DNA of 64,000 nt from Streptomyces flavofungini (GCF_014650815.1 NZ_BMVR01000001.1:682001-746000), one strand, 5' to 3'. Positions 40,753-49,689 are shown, numbered from the stretch's first letter. The notes: a model not told the origin generated them from the sequence alone. Numbers and translations are program-made.

Positions 40753-40955
40753 GAGACCCGCCGCCGCGTGTTCTTGTCCCCGCGGTAGGCGAGCCAGACG
40801 GCGACCGGCGTGACGAGGGTGGCCGCGAGCAGCCAGGCGAACAGGAACGGCAGCCCGAGGACGAGGGGCCGTACGCGATTGACGAAGGGCAACGCCCCCA
40901 CGTACAGCACGAAGGGCACGAGGAGCCACAGGAGGTGGGGGCGGCGCTTGATCAC
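40749..40955 (-). CDS. DUF3311 small membrane protein
   Basis: Protein of 68 residues with two helices (about 7-24 and 30-52), PFVNRVRPLVLGLPFLFAW between them and a basic tail. Matches DUF3311, the usual small partner encoded upstream of SSS symporters. The GTG start gives MIKRRPHLLW; 4-bp overlap with the symporter. Confidence 0.8.
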   Translation of the reverse strand: MIKRRPHLLWLLVPFVLYVGALPFVNRVRPLVLGLPFLFAWLLAATLVTPVAVWLAYRGDKNTRRRVS

Positions 40956-41059
40956 GGGGCAGCAGCTTAATCGGGCCGCTCGGCCTGGGTGGGGGCGCGT
41001 CTCCCGGGTGGAGCCGCGTCTATGGGTGAGGCCGCGTCCTGGGTGGGGCCGCGCCTCGC

Positions 41060-41872
41060 TCAACGGGGCCGCATGGCCGTCAGCTTCCCCCACACCACGA
41101 GGCGGTACTTGGAGGTGTACGCCGGGGTGCAGGTGGTGAGCGTGACGTAGTACCCGGCGCGGTCGTACCCGTGCCCCGGCCGGACCGCGCTGCGCGGCAC
41201 CGGCGCGATGACGCCGCCGTCGCGCGGGCTCGTGCGGTCGAGGGTCTTGTCGACGGTGTACGTGTAGACGGCGTCCCGCGTCCCGACGGTCATCCGGTCA
41301 CCGGGGCGCAGCCGGTCGAGGTGCCGGAAGGGCTCGCCGTGGGTGTTCCGGTGCCCCGCGAGCGCGAAGTTCCCGGGGCGGCCGGGCCGGGCGGTGCGGG
41401 GGTAGTGGCCGACGTACCCCTTGTTGAGCACCCCGCCCTTGCTGACGCCGTCGGCGACGGGGACGCGGAGGCCGAGGCGGGGGATGCGGAGGACGGCGTA
41501 GGCGTGCTGGGTGGGGGGTCCGGCGGGGGCGCCGCGGGTGGGGATGTGCGGGGGCGGGGGTGTGCCGGGGGCACCGCGGGGTGTGCCGCGGTCGCGGACG
41601 GCACCGCCCTCGCCGGAAGATCCCCGAGCGCGCGCCGCACCCTCCCCCGCCTTCTCCTTCCACTCCCGCTCCAGGGAGTCGGCCTTCTTCTCGGCGGCGG
41701 CGCGGGCCTGCCGGTTGGTCCACCAGAGCTGATGGGCGACGAGGAGGAGCAGGACGAGGCCGAGGGTGAGGACGGCTTCGGCGGCGTACCAGAGGAGGCG
41801 GGTGAGGGGGCGGCGGGCGGGGGCCTGCCCGTGGACGACAACGGGCACCCGTGTCCGGGCCGGACGTACCAC
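41060..41872 (-). CDS. class E sortase
   Basis: Housekeeping-type sortase of 270 residues that attaches LAxTG proteins to the wall. N-terminal cytoplasmic region, one helix (about 28-49), a charged stalk (about 53-75), Pro/Gly linker, then the catalytic domain with His174 (LAGHRNTHG), Cys248 (TLTTCTP) and Arg257 (KYRLVV). The GTG start with GGGAGG upstream was chosen over a longer frame. Possible substrates in this window carry LAKTG (30920-31675) and MAHTG (34872-36473). Confidence 0.92.
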   Translation of the reverse strand: MVRPARTRVPVVVHGQAPARRPLTRLLWYAAEAVLTLGLVLLLLVAHQLWWTNRQARAAAEKKADSLEREWKEKAGEGAARARGSSGEGGAVRDRGTPRGAPGTPPPPHIPTRGAPAGPPTQHAYAVLRIPRLGLRVPVADGVSKGGVLNKGYVGHYPRTARPGRPGNFALAGHRNTHGEPFRHLDRLRPGDRMTVGTRDAVYTYTVDKTLDRTSPRDGGVIAPVPRSAVRPGHGYDRAGYYVTLTTCTPAYTSKYRLVVWGKLTAMRPR

Positions 41873-42017
41873 TGGTCCACCTCCCTGCTGGCCGGGCAGC
41901 CGCAAGATAGGGCCGGAGCCCGCAACAGACCAGACCCGCGCTCGCCCGGACCCGCGATGACGCGACCGCGCCACACCCCATACACCCCACCCCGGGAACG
42001 GCAGTACGGTGTCACCC

Positions 42018-43076
42018 ATGCGCCCCGACACGCCTGCCGACCACGTCGACCACATCGCCGAAGCGGAGCGCCTGGAGCGCACCGCGGGCCTCTATCCGGA
42101 GGACGCGGAACACCTGCTGCTGCAGGCCGCGGCCCACCTTGAGCTGGCCGACGCCCGTGACCGCGCGACGACGCTCTACGACGGCCTGCTGTCGCCGTCG
42201 GCGTCGCACCCGCCGGAGAACCCGACCCTGATCCGCGCGCTGAAGGCGGCGAACCTCTGGGAGTACGGCCACGAGGCGGAGGCGCGGGCGATCATAGACG
42301 GCGTCCGCGGCACGGCGCCGGCGGACGCGGCGCCGTGGGTGATCGTGGCGGAGGCGCTGGAGGCCCACGACGAGCTGGACCAGGCGCACGAGACGTTCAC
42401 GCAGGCACTGACGCGCCTGCTGCCGCCGGCGAGCGCGGACGCGGGGGCCGAACCGCCTTACCCCACCCACCCGTTGCTGTTCGGTCGCCACCGGGTACGC
42501 CGCCTGCTCGGCGCGGAGCACGACGCGTGGGACGGCCTGGCGGACCAGGTGCACCGCTCGCGCGCGGCGGCGTCGGGCCGGGCGCCGGTACCGCTGGACG
42601 AACTCCACGACCCGAAGCGGGTCTGGGCCCTCGGCTCCGAGAACCCCGAGGACCTCCGCGCCGAAATCGCCCGCCTCCAGTCCGAGTTGGGCTCGTACCG
42701 CGAGGCCCTCTCCCGCCCGTTCCCGGTAGCGGTCCTGCACTGGCCGTCCACAGAACTGACGGAACTCCTCACGGCGTACCCGTCCCTCTCGACGGAATAC
42801 CCCTCCGAAGAGGCCCACTTGGCGACCATAGAGTCATCGCTGCGCGAGCTGGCAGCCTCCGGCACGCCCAACTTGGGCATCGTGACGGGCACGGTCCCCT
42901 CCTACGAGGCTTTCGCCGCCTCGGAGGGCGCCTCTCCCGACGACCCGCTACTGCTGCCGCAGTACGCGACGACGCTGGCTGCGCGGGGGCGGGCTGTGGG
43001 GTGGCCGCCGGAGCGGGGGGATGGGTGTTGGTGTGGGTCGGGGCGGGCTTATGGGGAGTGTCACGGGGCTGGGTAG
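42018..43076 (+). CDS. TPR-like protein with C-terminal SEC-C zinc motif
   Basis: Cytoplasmic protein of about 352 residues. The N-terminal half is alpha-helical and resembles tetratricopeptide repeats (ERLERTAGLYPEDAEHLLLQAA, ALEAHDELDQAHETFTQAL). The last residues carry the SEC-C motif CWCGSGRAYGECH, the SecA-type zinc finger. A GTG 9 nt upstream is an alternative start. Function unknown. Confidence 0.8.
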   Translation: MRPDTPADHVDHIAEAERLERTAGLYPEDAEHLLLQAAAHLELADARDRATTLYDGLLSPSASHPPENPTLIRALKAANLWEYGHEAEARAIIDGVRGTAPADAAPWVIVAEALEAHDELDQAHETFTQALTRLLPPASADAGAEPPYPTHPLLFGRHRVRRLLGAEHDAWDGLADQVHRSRAAASGRAPVPLDELHDPKRVWALGSENPEDLRAEIARLQSELGSYREALSRPFPVAVLHWPSTELTELLTAYPSLSTEYPSEEAHLATIESSLRELAASGTPNLGIVTGTVPSYEAFAASEGASPDDPLLLPQYATTLAARGRAVGWPPERGDGCWCGSGRAYGECHGAG

Positions 43077-43214
43077 GCGCTGAGGGCGCGAACCCCACGT
43101 CCGGTTTCGTCGAGCCCCCGTGCGCACTCGCTGCACAACGGTCAGACTCGCTTGGTTGACCTGCATGGCCACGATTCCCGCCACGGCCATGTCCGCATAT
43201 GACCGAGGACGTTC

Positions 43215-45431
43215 ATGCGCAGCAGCACACGCACCGGCATAGGCTTCACCCCGTTCCCCCACCAGAAGGACATGCTGGAGCGCTTGGAGGTCGAGCGCGC
43301 AGTACGTGGCCGTCGCCGCAACCTTCTCGTCGCCGCGACAGGGACGGGGAAGACGGTGATGGCTGCGCTCGACTACGAGCAGTTGTCGCGCACAGCACGC
43401 CGTAGGCTACGACTCCTCTTTGTCGCGCATCGCAGGGAGATCCTGGAGCAGTCACGGGACACCTACCGACGCGTCCTGGGGGACACGGACTTCGGCGAGT
43501 CGTTCCACAGCAGCGAACGTCCCGAGGAGTGGGACCACGTCTTCGCCAGCGTGCAGTCGCTCAACTCGCGCGCGTTGGACCGGTTCTCGCCTGACCACTT
43601 CGATGTGATCGTCATCGATGAGTTCCATCACGGTACGTCCCCTACGTACCGGAAGATCCTTGACCACTTCACGCCCACGGAACTCCTCGCGCTCACCGCG
43701 ACACCCGAGCGCATGGACGGAAAGAACATCCAGGACGAGTTCTTCGAGGGGCACATCACAGCAGAGATGCGCCTGTGGGAAGCCCTGGAGAACGAACTAC
43801 TCAGCCCCTTTCGGTACTTCGGGATCAGCGACGAGACCGACTTGAGCACAGTGGAGTGGAAGCGCGGAGCATACGACTCAGGGCAGCTCAGCAATATACT
43901 CACCGGAGACCACGCACGCGCCCGACTGATCGTGAAGTCCGTGCGCGAGAAGGTCACGAATCCGAGATCCATGCGCGCGCTCGGGTTCTGCGTTTCCGTA
44001 TCGCACGCCCACTTCATGGCCGAGCGCTTTACCAGGGATGACATTGCCGCCGTCGCCCTCTCCGGCGAGAATCACCGCGATGAGCGCAAGCAAGCCCTCG
44101 ATGATCTCAAGGACGGAAAGATCCAAGTGATCTTCTCTGTCGACCTGTTCAACGAAGGACTCGACATCCCCGACGTCGATACGCTGCTCCTCCTCCGCCC
44201 CACGGAGAGCGCCACGCTCTTCTTGCAGCAGCTTGGCCGCGGCTTGCGTCGAACACCGGACAAGGACGTACTAACAGTCCTCGACTTCATCGGCCAGCAC
44301 CGCAAGGAATTCCGCTTCGAGAATCAGTTCCGGGCGCTGACGAACCTGACGAGGAAGCGCCTACTGAACAGCCTTGAGCATGGGTTCCCCATGCTGCCGT
44401 CCCGCTGCCAGATCATCTTGGAGCCCAAGGCCAAGCAGACCATCATCGGCAACATCAAGGCGCAGCTCAAGGTCAACTCAACTACTCTCGTCCGCGAGGT
44501 ATCCGCGTACGGCGAGTCGCGACTGGCTGCCTACCTGGAAGAGAGCGGCCGGGAGATCAAGGAGATCTACCGCGGCAATGGCAACTCGTGGACCAAGCTC
44601 CTACGCGGCGCCAAACTCCTCGCCGATGCTGCACCTGAAGGTGAGTCGAACCTGCTGAAGCGCGTCCCTTCCTTCCTTCACGTCGATGACAAGGAACGCA
44701 TCGAGGCCTACCAGCGGCTCCTGGTCGACGATGCACCCGCATACGACGCCTTGCCCCCGCGGGAGCAGACATACGCCCGCATGCTCTTCTTCAACATCTG
44801 GGACAAGGCCGGTGGTCACTCCACCTACCAGGCCGGGCTCTCCTCACTTCTCAAGCACAAGCCCGTTCGCGAAGAACTCCGCCAGGTCCTTGATCACTGT
44901 CTCGCCCACGCGGATCATTTCCCCTTGCCTCTAGAGGGGCCGCACCGCGACCTCCCCTTGAAGGTACACAGCTCGTACAACCGGTCCGAGATCCTCGCCG
45001 CCCTCGGCGTAGCCCGCTTCGGCGGCCAGATGCCAGGCTCCTTCGCCCAAGGGGTAGTTGAGGTGAAGGACATCAGCACCGACGCCTTGCTCATCACCCT
45101 GGAGAAGGACGAGAAAGAGTTCTCGCCCACCACGCGGTATCAGGACTACGCCATGAGTCCGACCCAGTTCCACTGGGAGTCGCAGAACGCGACCGCCGAA
45201 GAATCCGCCACAGGGCGCCGCTACCGCGAGCACGTCCAGCGCGGAAGCCACATTCTGCTCTTCGTCCGCCGCTACAAAAACACCGACATCGGCGGCGCCG
45301 AGCCTTGGATGCTCCTGGGGCCCGCGCGCTACGTCGCGCATGAGGGCAGCAAACCCATGGCGATCACTTGGGAGCTTGAGTACGAGATGCCAGCGGATGT
45401 GTGGACGTACGCGTCGATCCCATCCAGCTGA
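43215..45431 (+). CDS. SF2 helicase with DUF3427 domain, lacking N-terminal PLD nuclease
   Basis: DNA/RNA helicase of 738 residues. Walker A AATGTGKT (40-47), DEFH box (135-138), TATPER (161-166), motif VI QQLGRGLRR (338-346), followed by a DUF3427-type C-terminal half (HSSYNRSEILAALG, LEKDEKEFSPTTRYQDYAMS, FHWESQNAT, HILLFVRRYK). Family members usually begin with a phospholipase-D-like nuclease of about 250 residues; here the helicase core begins at residue 11 and the 138 bp upstream hold no such domain. Codon usage is clearly less GC-rich than its neighbours, indicating transfer. Likely role is mobile-element or phage restriction (inference). Confidence 0.85.
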   Translation: MRSSTRTGIGFTPFPHQKDMLERLEVERAVRGRRRNLLVAATGTGKTVMAALDYEQLSRTARRRLRLLFVAHRREILEQSRDTYRRVLGDTDFGESFHSSERPEEWDHVFASVQSLNSRALDRFSPDHFDVIVIDEFHHGTSPTYRKILDHFTPTELLALTATPERMDGKNIQDEFFEGHITAEMRLWEALENELLSPFRYFGISDETDLSTVEWKRGAYDSGQLSNILTGDHARARLIVKSVREKVTNPRSMRALGFCVSVSHAHFMAERFTRDDIAAVALSGENHRDERKQALDDLKDGKIQVIFSVDLFNEGLDIPDVDTLLLLRPTESATLFLQQLGRGLRRTPDKDVLTVLDFIGQHRKEFRFENQFRALTNLTRKRLLNSLEHGFPMLPSRCQIILEPKAKQTIIGNIKAQLKVNSTTLVREVSAYGESRLAAYLEESGREIKEIYRGNGNSWTKLLRGAKLLADAAPEGESNLLKRVPSFLHVDDKERIEAYQRLLVDDAPAYDALPPREQTYARMLFFNIWDKAGGHSTYQAGLSSLLKHKPVREELRQVLDHCLAHADHFPLPLEGPHRDLPLKVHSSYNRSEILAALGVARFGGQMPGSFAQGVVEVKDISTDALLITLEKDEKEFSPTTRYQDYAMSPTQFHWESQNATAEESATGRRYREHVQRGSHILLFVRRYKNTDIGGAEPWMLLGPARYVAHEGSKPMAITWELEYEMPADVWTYASIPSS

Positions 45432-45452
45432 CTGGCCGAGGCAACTGTTCCC

Positions 45453-46112
45453 TCAGCTCCCCGCTTCCACCTCCGCCTCGAAGTGGATCTGTGCTCGATC
45501 TAGCGCTTCGTCGGGGTCACAGCCGTGAGCCTGGAGCCAGTGCAGGAGGTCGGCGATCAGATCGATCGCCGCCTCCTCGGCCACAGCTACGCCAAGCCGC
45601 CCTGAGCGGGAAAACAGCCCAACGCGCTCGGCGCCATACAGGGCGAGATGCCCTTCCACCCGCGCCGCCCGTGAACCTTCGGCATGGCCAGCCGACGGGA
45701 CAAGGTCTGTCGCCAGCTCACACCACACCACCTTCGCCGCCTCTCGCACAGACACGCCCCAGCGATGGTCAGTAATCGCATCGACGAGGGCCATGCCTCG
45801 GCCCGATTCCGCGTCGCGCCCAGGGGCGAGAAGCGTCGGCAGTGCTCGCGCATCAGGGTCGAGCATCTCGATGCGGACGAACGTGCCAGCCATGGAGATC
45901 GTGAGCGTTACGGGCGTACCCGCACCCACGTGCTTGATGACATTTGAGGTCAGTTCTGTGACACACGTCTGAGCCGCCTCAACCACTTCCTGCAGTCCCC
46001 ACAGAGTCAGTTGCATCCACACCGCTCGCCGCAGGCCTGCGACTTCGCGCGGCTCTGCCGTGAAGGACCGCCCCCAGGGGTCCCGCCTGCCGGTTTCGCT
46101 GGCGTAGATCAT
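45453..46112 (-). CDS. ATP-binding protein, anti-sigma-factor kinase-like (HATPase_c_2)
   Basis: Protein of 219 residues with a GHKL ATPase domain (about 12-135): VTELTSNVIKHVG (N-box), MLDPDARALP and ESGRGMALVDAI (G-box). A C-terminal extension of about 70 residues follows. It is one of the three standard genes of whiJ-type clusters, divergent from the XRE regulator. GGAGG precedes the ATG. Confidence 0.85.
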   Translation of the reverse strand: MIYASETGRRDPWGRSFTAEPREVAGLRRAVWMQLTLWGLQEVVEAAQTCVTELTSNVIKHVGAGTPVTLTISMAGTFVRIEMLDPDARALPTLLAPGRDAESGRGMALVDAITDHRWGVSVREAAKVVWCELATDLVPSAGHAEGSRAARVEGHLALYGAERVGLFSRSGRLGVAVAEEAAIDLIADLLHWLQAHGCDPDEALDRAQIHFEAEVEAGS

Positions 46113-46291
46113 CGCCCCTACCTCCTGCGCACCACGTCGTGCACTGCGTGACCATCGATCACTCTTAGTGAGAGAGTTGCAGCGCTCATCCCGCCGTGCA
46201 ACATGCATAGCGAGATTCCCCCGATGGAGTGATTGGCCTTTCGCGTCACTTCCGATGAGATAGAACGTCCGCTACAGCAACAGGAGTTGAC

Positions 46292-47140
46292 ATGGCAGGC
46301 TCCCCCACCGCGCGCCGCCGTCGATTGGCCATCGAACTCAAGAGGCTCCGCGAAGAGAACGGCTTCACCTGCAACCACGTGGGCAAGGAGCTGGACTGGA
46401 GCAGCTCCAAGGTCAACCGCATGGAGACAGGACAAGGCCGCGTCCAACCGTCCGACGTCGAAGCTCTCTGCCGCTTCTACGCCACCTCCGACGAACTGCG
46501 CGATCTACTCAAGTCCTTGGCCAAGGAGTCGAAGACCAAGGGGTGGTGGCACGCCCACGGGGACGCCGTCCCCTCCTGGTTCTCCGTCTACGTAGGCCTG
46601 GAACAGGCGGCATCCAGCCTGCGCAGCTACCAAGGCGAGTTCATCCCCGGCCTGCTCCAGACACCCGCGTACGCAGCGGAGCTGAGTCGAGCCTGGGCCG
46701 ACCACACACCCGAAGACGTCCAGCGCATGGTCGACGTCCGGATGCGACGACAAGAACTGCTGCGGAGCGACAGTGCACCGGATCTGTGGGTCGTCGTGCA
46801 CCAGAGCGCGCTCATGCACGTCATCGGATCTCGCCAGGTCATGGCGGGCCAGCTCGAACGTATGCTGGAAATGGCGGAGTTCAGGAACGTGACGGTGCAG
46901 ACCCTGCCGTTCGACGCGGGCGCCTACCCCACCGCGGGATCGTTCACGGTCCTTGGCTTCCCGGAGCAGGAGGACCCGGACATGGTGTATCGAGAAGGGC
47001 TGACAGACTCCGTCTACCTCGAACAACCTCAGGACGTGGACCTCTACGCGAAGGCGTTCGATCACCTCAGGGCGCTGGCCCTGAGTCCGCAACGATCAGC
47101 CCTGCTGATCAGGAGAACTCTGGAGGACCACTCCCGATGA
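46292..47140 (+). CDS. XRE-family regulator with DUF5753 (WhiJ-like)
   Basis: DNA-binding protein of 282 residues: helix-turn-helix (about 12-65, HVGKELDWSSSKVNRMETGQGRV) and a DUF5753 ligand/partner domain (about 95-275, FIPGLLQTPAYA, RMRRQELL, VVVHQSALM). The stop overlaps the DUF397 start (ATGA). Confidence 0.9.
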   Translation: MAGSPTARRRRLAIELKRLREENGFTCNHVGKELDWSSSKVNRMETGQGRVQPSDVEALCRFYATSDELRDLLKSLAKESKTKGWWHAHGDAVPSWFSVYVGLEQAASSLRSYQGEFIPGLLQTPAYAAELSRAWADHTPEDVQRMVDVRMRRQELLRSDSAPDLWVVVHQSALMHVIGSRQVMAGQLERMLEMAEFRNVTVQTLPFDAGAYPTAGSFTVLGFPEQEDPDMVYREGLTDSVYLEQPQDVDLYAKAFDHLRALALSPQRSALLIRRTLEDHSR

Positions 47141-47349
47141 CGCTGCCCCCAACTATCCGGTGGCGGAAGAGTAGTTACAGCAACGGTATGGGCGGAGAGT
47201 GCGTTGAGGTTGCGTTGCTCCTTGGTGACATAGCCGTGCGGGACTCCAAGGCCGTGCCGGGGCCCTGGATCACTGTTGGCACCGGTGCCTGGGAATCCTT
47301 CGTGGGCGCTGTCCGCGTGGAGAGCCCCGCCAGAAGCGCGACCAATTGA
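47137..47349 (+). CDS. DUF397 small protein
   Basis: Protein of 70 residues with the DUF397 signature WRKSSYSNGMGGECVEVA and VAVRDSK-like IAVRDSKAVPGP. Such proteins are partners of WhiJ-like regulators and bind or antagonise them. 4-bp overlap with the XRE gene. The C-terminus GAVRVESPARSATN is slightly longer than usual. Confidence 0.9.
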   Translation: MTLPPTIRWRKSSYSNGMGGECVEVALLLGDIAVRDSKAVPGPWITVGTGAWESFVGAVRVESPARSATN

Positions 47350-47362
47350 CGAGTCGCGGTTC

Positions 47363-47965
47363 CTAGACGACGGGCTGGTTGGGGTCGCGAAGAACCTCAC
47401 CCGCTCGATCAAGGAACTGCGTACGCACGTCAGTTACGTGCTCACTCCTTTCCAACCAGTCCCGCCAACGAGCCTCCGATTCCGCAGCCCCCTGGCCCGC
47501 ACCCTGCTCCGCGAGCTTCAGCGTTTGCGCCGCATCAGCCGTCGCCGCCCTGAGTACCTGAGCCAACACCACTACGGCTTCCGGTCCCCAGAGGGCGAGT
47601 TGGCTCGTACACGACTGCATGGCGGAGACCTGGCCACGGAATGCGTCCCGTTCAGCAACGGGGAACTCGTCACCTCTGCGTATGGCAACGGCCGCCCGCT
47701 TCAGCGTGTCCTCGGCCGCTGAGTGCGCATCCAGCAGCTTGGCGCAAGCCTGCTGTCGCTGCTCCTTGACCCACTGCTGGTGCCCAGTCGCGGCTTGTCG
47801 ATCTGCTTGCGCAAGCGCCGCTTCCACGCCCGCCTCACCACCAATGCGTGCACCGCGCACACTGGCGAGCCCACCTACAGCCGCTCCGCCCAGCGCACCG
47901 GCCACCCCAATAGCTGCGGCAACTATCGCCGCCATTCCGCCATCCATACGGCCATCATCCCGCAC
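47363..47965 (-). CDS. membrane-anchored coiled-coil protein, unknown
   Basis: Protein of 200 residues with one N-terminal glycine-rich helix (about 11-35) and a long Ala/Gln/Glu-rich helical region (about 45-190). GGAGGGG lies before the GTG start. Convergent with the DUF397 gene. I do not recognise a family; its place inside the lower-GC island links it to the neighbouring genes. Confidence 0.6.
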   Translation of the reverse strand: MRDDGRMDGGMAAIVAAAIGVAGALGGAAVGGLASVRGARIGGEAGVEAALAQADRQAATGHQQWVKEQRQQACAKLLDAHSAAEDTLKRAAVAIRRGDEFPVAERDAFRGQVSAMQSCTSQLALWGPEAVVVLAQVLRAATADAAQTLKLAEQGAGQGAAESEARWRDWLERSEHVTDVRTQFLDRAGEVLRDPNQPVV

Positions 47966-48057
47966 AGCCCCTCCCCCTCACGGGCAACCGCAAGAGTCTC
48001 AGGCACATCAGGCGAGTTGAGGTGCTACGTGTCAACGCCGCCTACTAGCCTGTGCAC

Positions 48058-49116
48058 ATGTCAACTGTTGCTCCCTCCTTCCAACCTGGCGACATCCTCA
48101 CGCGAGCGGAAATTCGCAAGGAGTTGGGAGGCAGCCCGCAGGGCGGCATCTGCCCATCTGTGGAGAAGAAGACGGTAGTCCTCTACTCCGACATCAAGTC
48201 GGGGGAGCAGTACGGCTACCACGACGGCTGGCGCCGGGAAGAGGATCGACTGGGTCCCATCTTCGAGTACACCGGAGCCGGAACCGAGGGGGACCAGACG
48301 TTCACTGGCGCCACTGGTACGGGCAACGCCGCGATACTCCAGCACACTCTTGACGACCGCACTCTCCACGTGTTTATCGGACATGGGAAAGTCCCTGGCA
48401 CAGGCATTAGGACGCATCGCTACATAGGGGCTTTCGAGGTGGACCACGAACGCCCCTATGTCATAAGACAGGCCCGTGACAAGTCCCAACAGGATCGCGA
48501 CGTCATCGTCTTTCGGCTGCGCCCACTTGGGATTTACCAACGCTCCGAAAGTGATGTAATACCGCCGGTCGCTCAGACTAACGTCAGGTTTGTTCAGTCT
48601 GGAACCAGGCGGCGCCCAGAGGCTCCAGCTCGCCTCCGGGAATCATGGGAACGAGATCGATCGGCAGCAAGGGCGACCTACCGGCGCGAGCAAATAGCAG
48701 CCGAGTTCGGCGACGTACTCACCAACCGCCAACACCGCGTCGGCCGGTTGGAAGTGCAGGTGAGAGGCATGGAGGAGGCAATGGAAGCAACCCTCTACGA
48801 CCAGAGCGAACGCACCATCTATGAGCCAGCAGACAGCAACTCACGGCAAGCGCTGAGGGATGCCCTGATGCAACTCATGGACCTCAGAATGCACTTGAGC
48901 AGGATAGAGAACGGCATGCCGATCCGCTGCATGGTGCTCGCACCTGGGATACCCAGCGAGGATACGCGCCAGCTGCTAACAGAGTACGGCGTGGGAATTG
49001 TCTACCGTAACGCAAACGGTGACTTCAGCGAGCTGCCAGGAGAAGGACAGAACCCTCCGGCGGACGGAGTACCGAGCCGCTTCCCTTGCGCCAACTGCCC
49101 ATCCCGATCGATCTAA
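48058..49116 (+). CDS. SRA/YDG-like domain protein resembling ScoMcrA reader, no HNH
   Basis: Protein of 352 residues. The N-terminal domain (about 8-165) has GGSPQGGICPSVEKKTVVLY, EQYGYHDGW, GPIFEYTGAGTEGDQTFTGA, RTHRYIGAFE and DRDVIVFRLRPL, the pattern of SRA-like domains in ScoMcrA-type modification-dependent restriction enzymes. A coiled-coil (about 195-285) follows, then a small alpha/beta end (IRCMVLAPGIPSEDTRQLLTEYGV) and CANCPS. No HNH or PD-(D/E)XK nuclease is visible, so it may only read modified DNA and recruit a partner, possibly the nearby helicase. Low-GC codons. Confidence 0.7.
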   Translation: MSTVAPSFQPGDILTRAEIRKELGGSPQGGICPSVEKKTVVLYSDIKSGEQYGYHDGWRREEDRLGPIFEYTGAGTEGDQTFTGATGTGNAAILQHTLDDRTLHVFIGHGKVPGTGIRTHRYIGAFEVDHERPYVIRQARDKSQQDRDVIVFRLRPLGIYQRSESDVIPPVAQTNVRFVQSGTRRRPEAPARLRESWERDRSAARATYRREQIAAEFGDVLTNRQHRVGRLEVQVRGMEEAMEATLYDQSERTIYEPADSNSRQALRDALMQLMDLRMHLSRIENGMPIRCMVLAPGIPSEDTRQLLTEYGVGIVYRNANGDFSELPGEGQNPPADGVPSRFPCANCPSRSI

Positions 49117-49265
49117 ACGAGCCATTCCGAAGCCAGCCCCTGGAGCGAAATCGCCAACATGGAGGGTGCTGGGGAAATGATCGGTTCCGGCCCCGTGGAA
49201 AGCCCTCGTTCAGACGCGGCGTAGCCTCGGATCCGACCATACTCACGACGGAGGTTGTTGACGCC

Positions 49266-49580
49266 ATGGCCCGTACACGACGCATTCCCAGCACCCCCAT
49301 CGCTGCTGCCGGGCTCGTCGGCGGGTACGCCGTCGCCCGGTTCACGAAGAACCGCCCCCTAGGCGGAGCCGTCCTCGCCCTCGCCGGAGCCGCCGCCGCG
49401 TACCAATGGCGCCAGCAGGCCGGGCCGAAGACCGCCGCCGCGCTCAGCGCCGCGTACGTCGCCGGGTTCGCCGGGTCTCATCCGTTGGCCAAGAAGGTCG
49501 GCGCCTGGCCCTCCGTCCTCGGGGTCGCCGGGAGCGTGGCGCTCGCGTCCTGGGTGGTCGTCGACCGGCGCCACAGCTGA
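49266..49580 (+). CDS. small glycine-rich membrane protein
   Basis: Protein of 104 residues with three or four short hydrophobic segments (AAGLVGGYAVARF, GGAVLALAGAAAAYQW, SAAYVAGFAGSH, VLGVAGSVALASWVVV). The ATG at 49266 is preceded by GGAGG. GC-rich codons return here, marking the right edge of the island. Function unknown. Confidence 0.72.
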   Translation: MARTRRIPSTPIAAAGLVGGYAVARFTKNRPLGGAVLALAGAAAAYQWRQQAGPKTAAALSAAYVAGFAGSHPLAKKVGAWPSVLGVAGSVALASWVVVDRRHS

Positions 49581-49659
49581 CGCAAGCCGCCACAGCCGCC
49601 GCACGCGCCGCACACCGACGCACGCCGCCGCACACCGAGGCACGCCGCCGCACGCCAAC

Positions 49660-49689
49660 GGCCCCGCACACCACCCGGTGTGCGGGGCC
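49660..49689. terminator. 12-bp hairpin, bidirectional terminator
   Basis: GGCCCCGCACAC (49660-49671) with GTGTGCGGGGCC (49678-49689). It lies between convergent genes and is preceded by a short 20-bp direct repeat (GCACACCGA[C/G]GCACGCCGCC) at about 49611-49650. Confidence 0.8.

Noticed and set aside
43080..49120. Prophage or integrative element
   Set aside because: No integrase, transposase, replication or phage structural gene and no att-like direct repeats were recognised.
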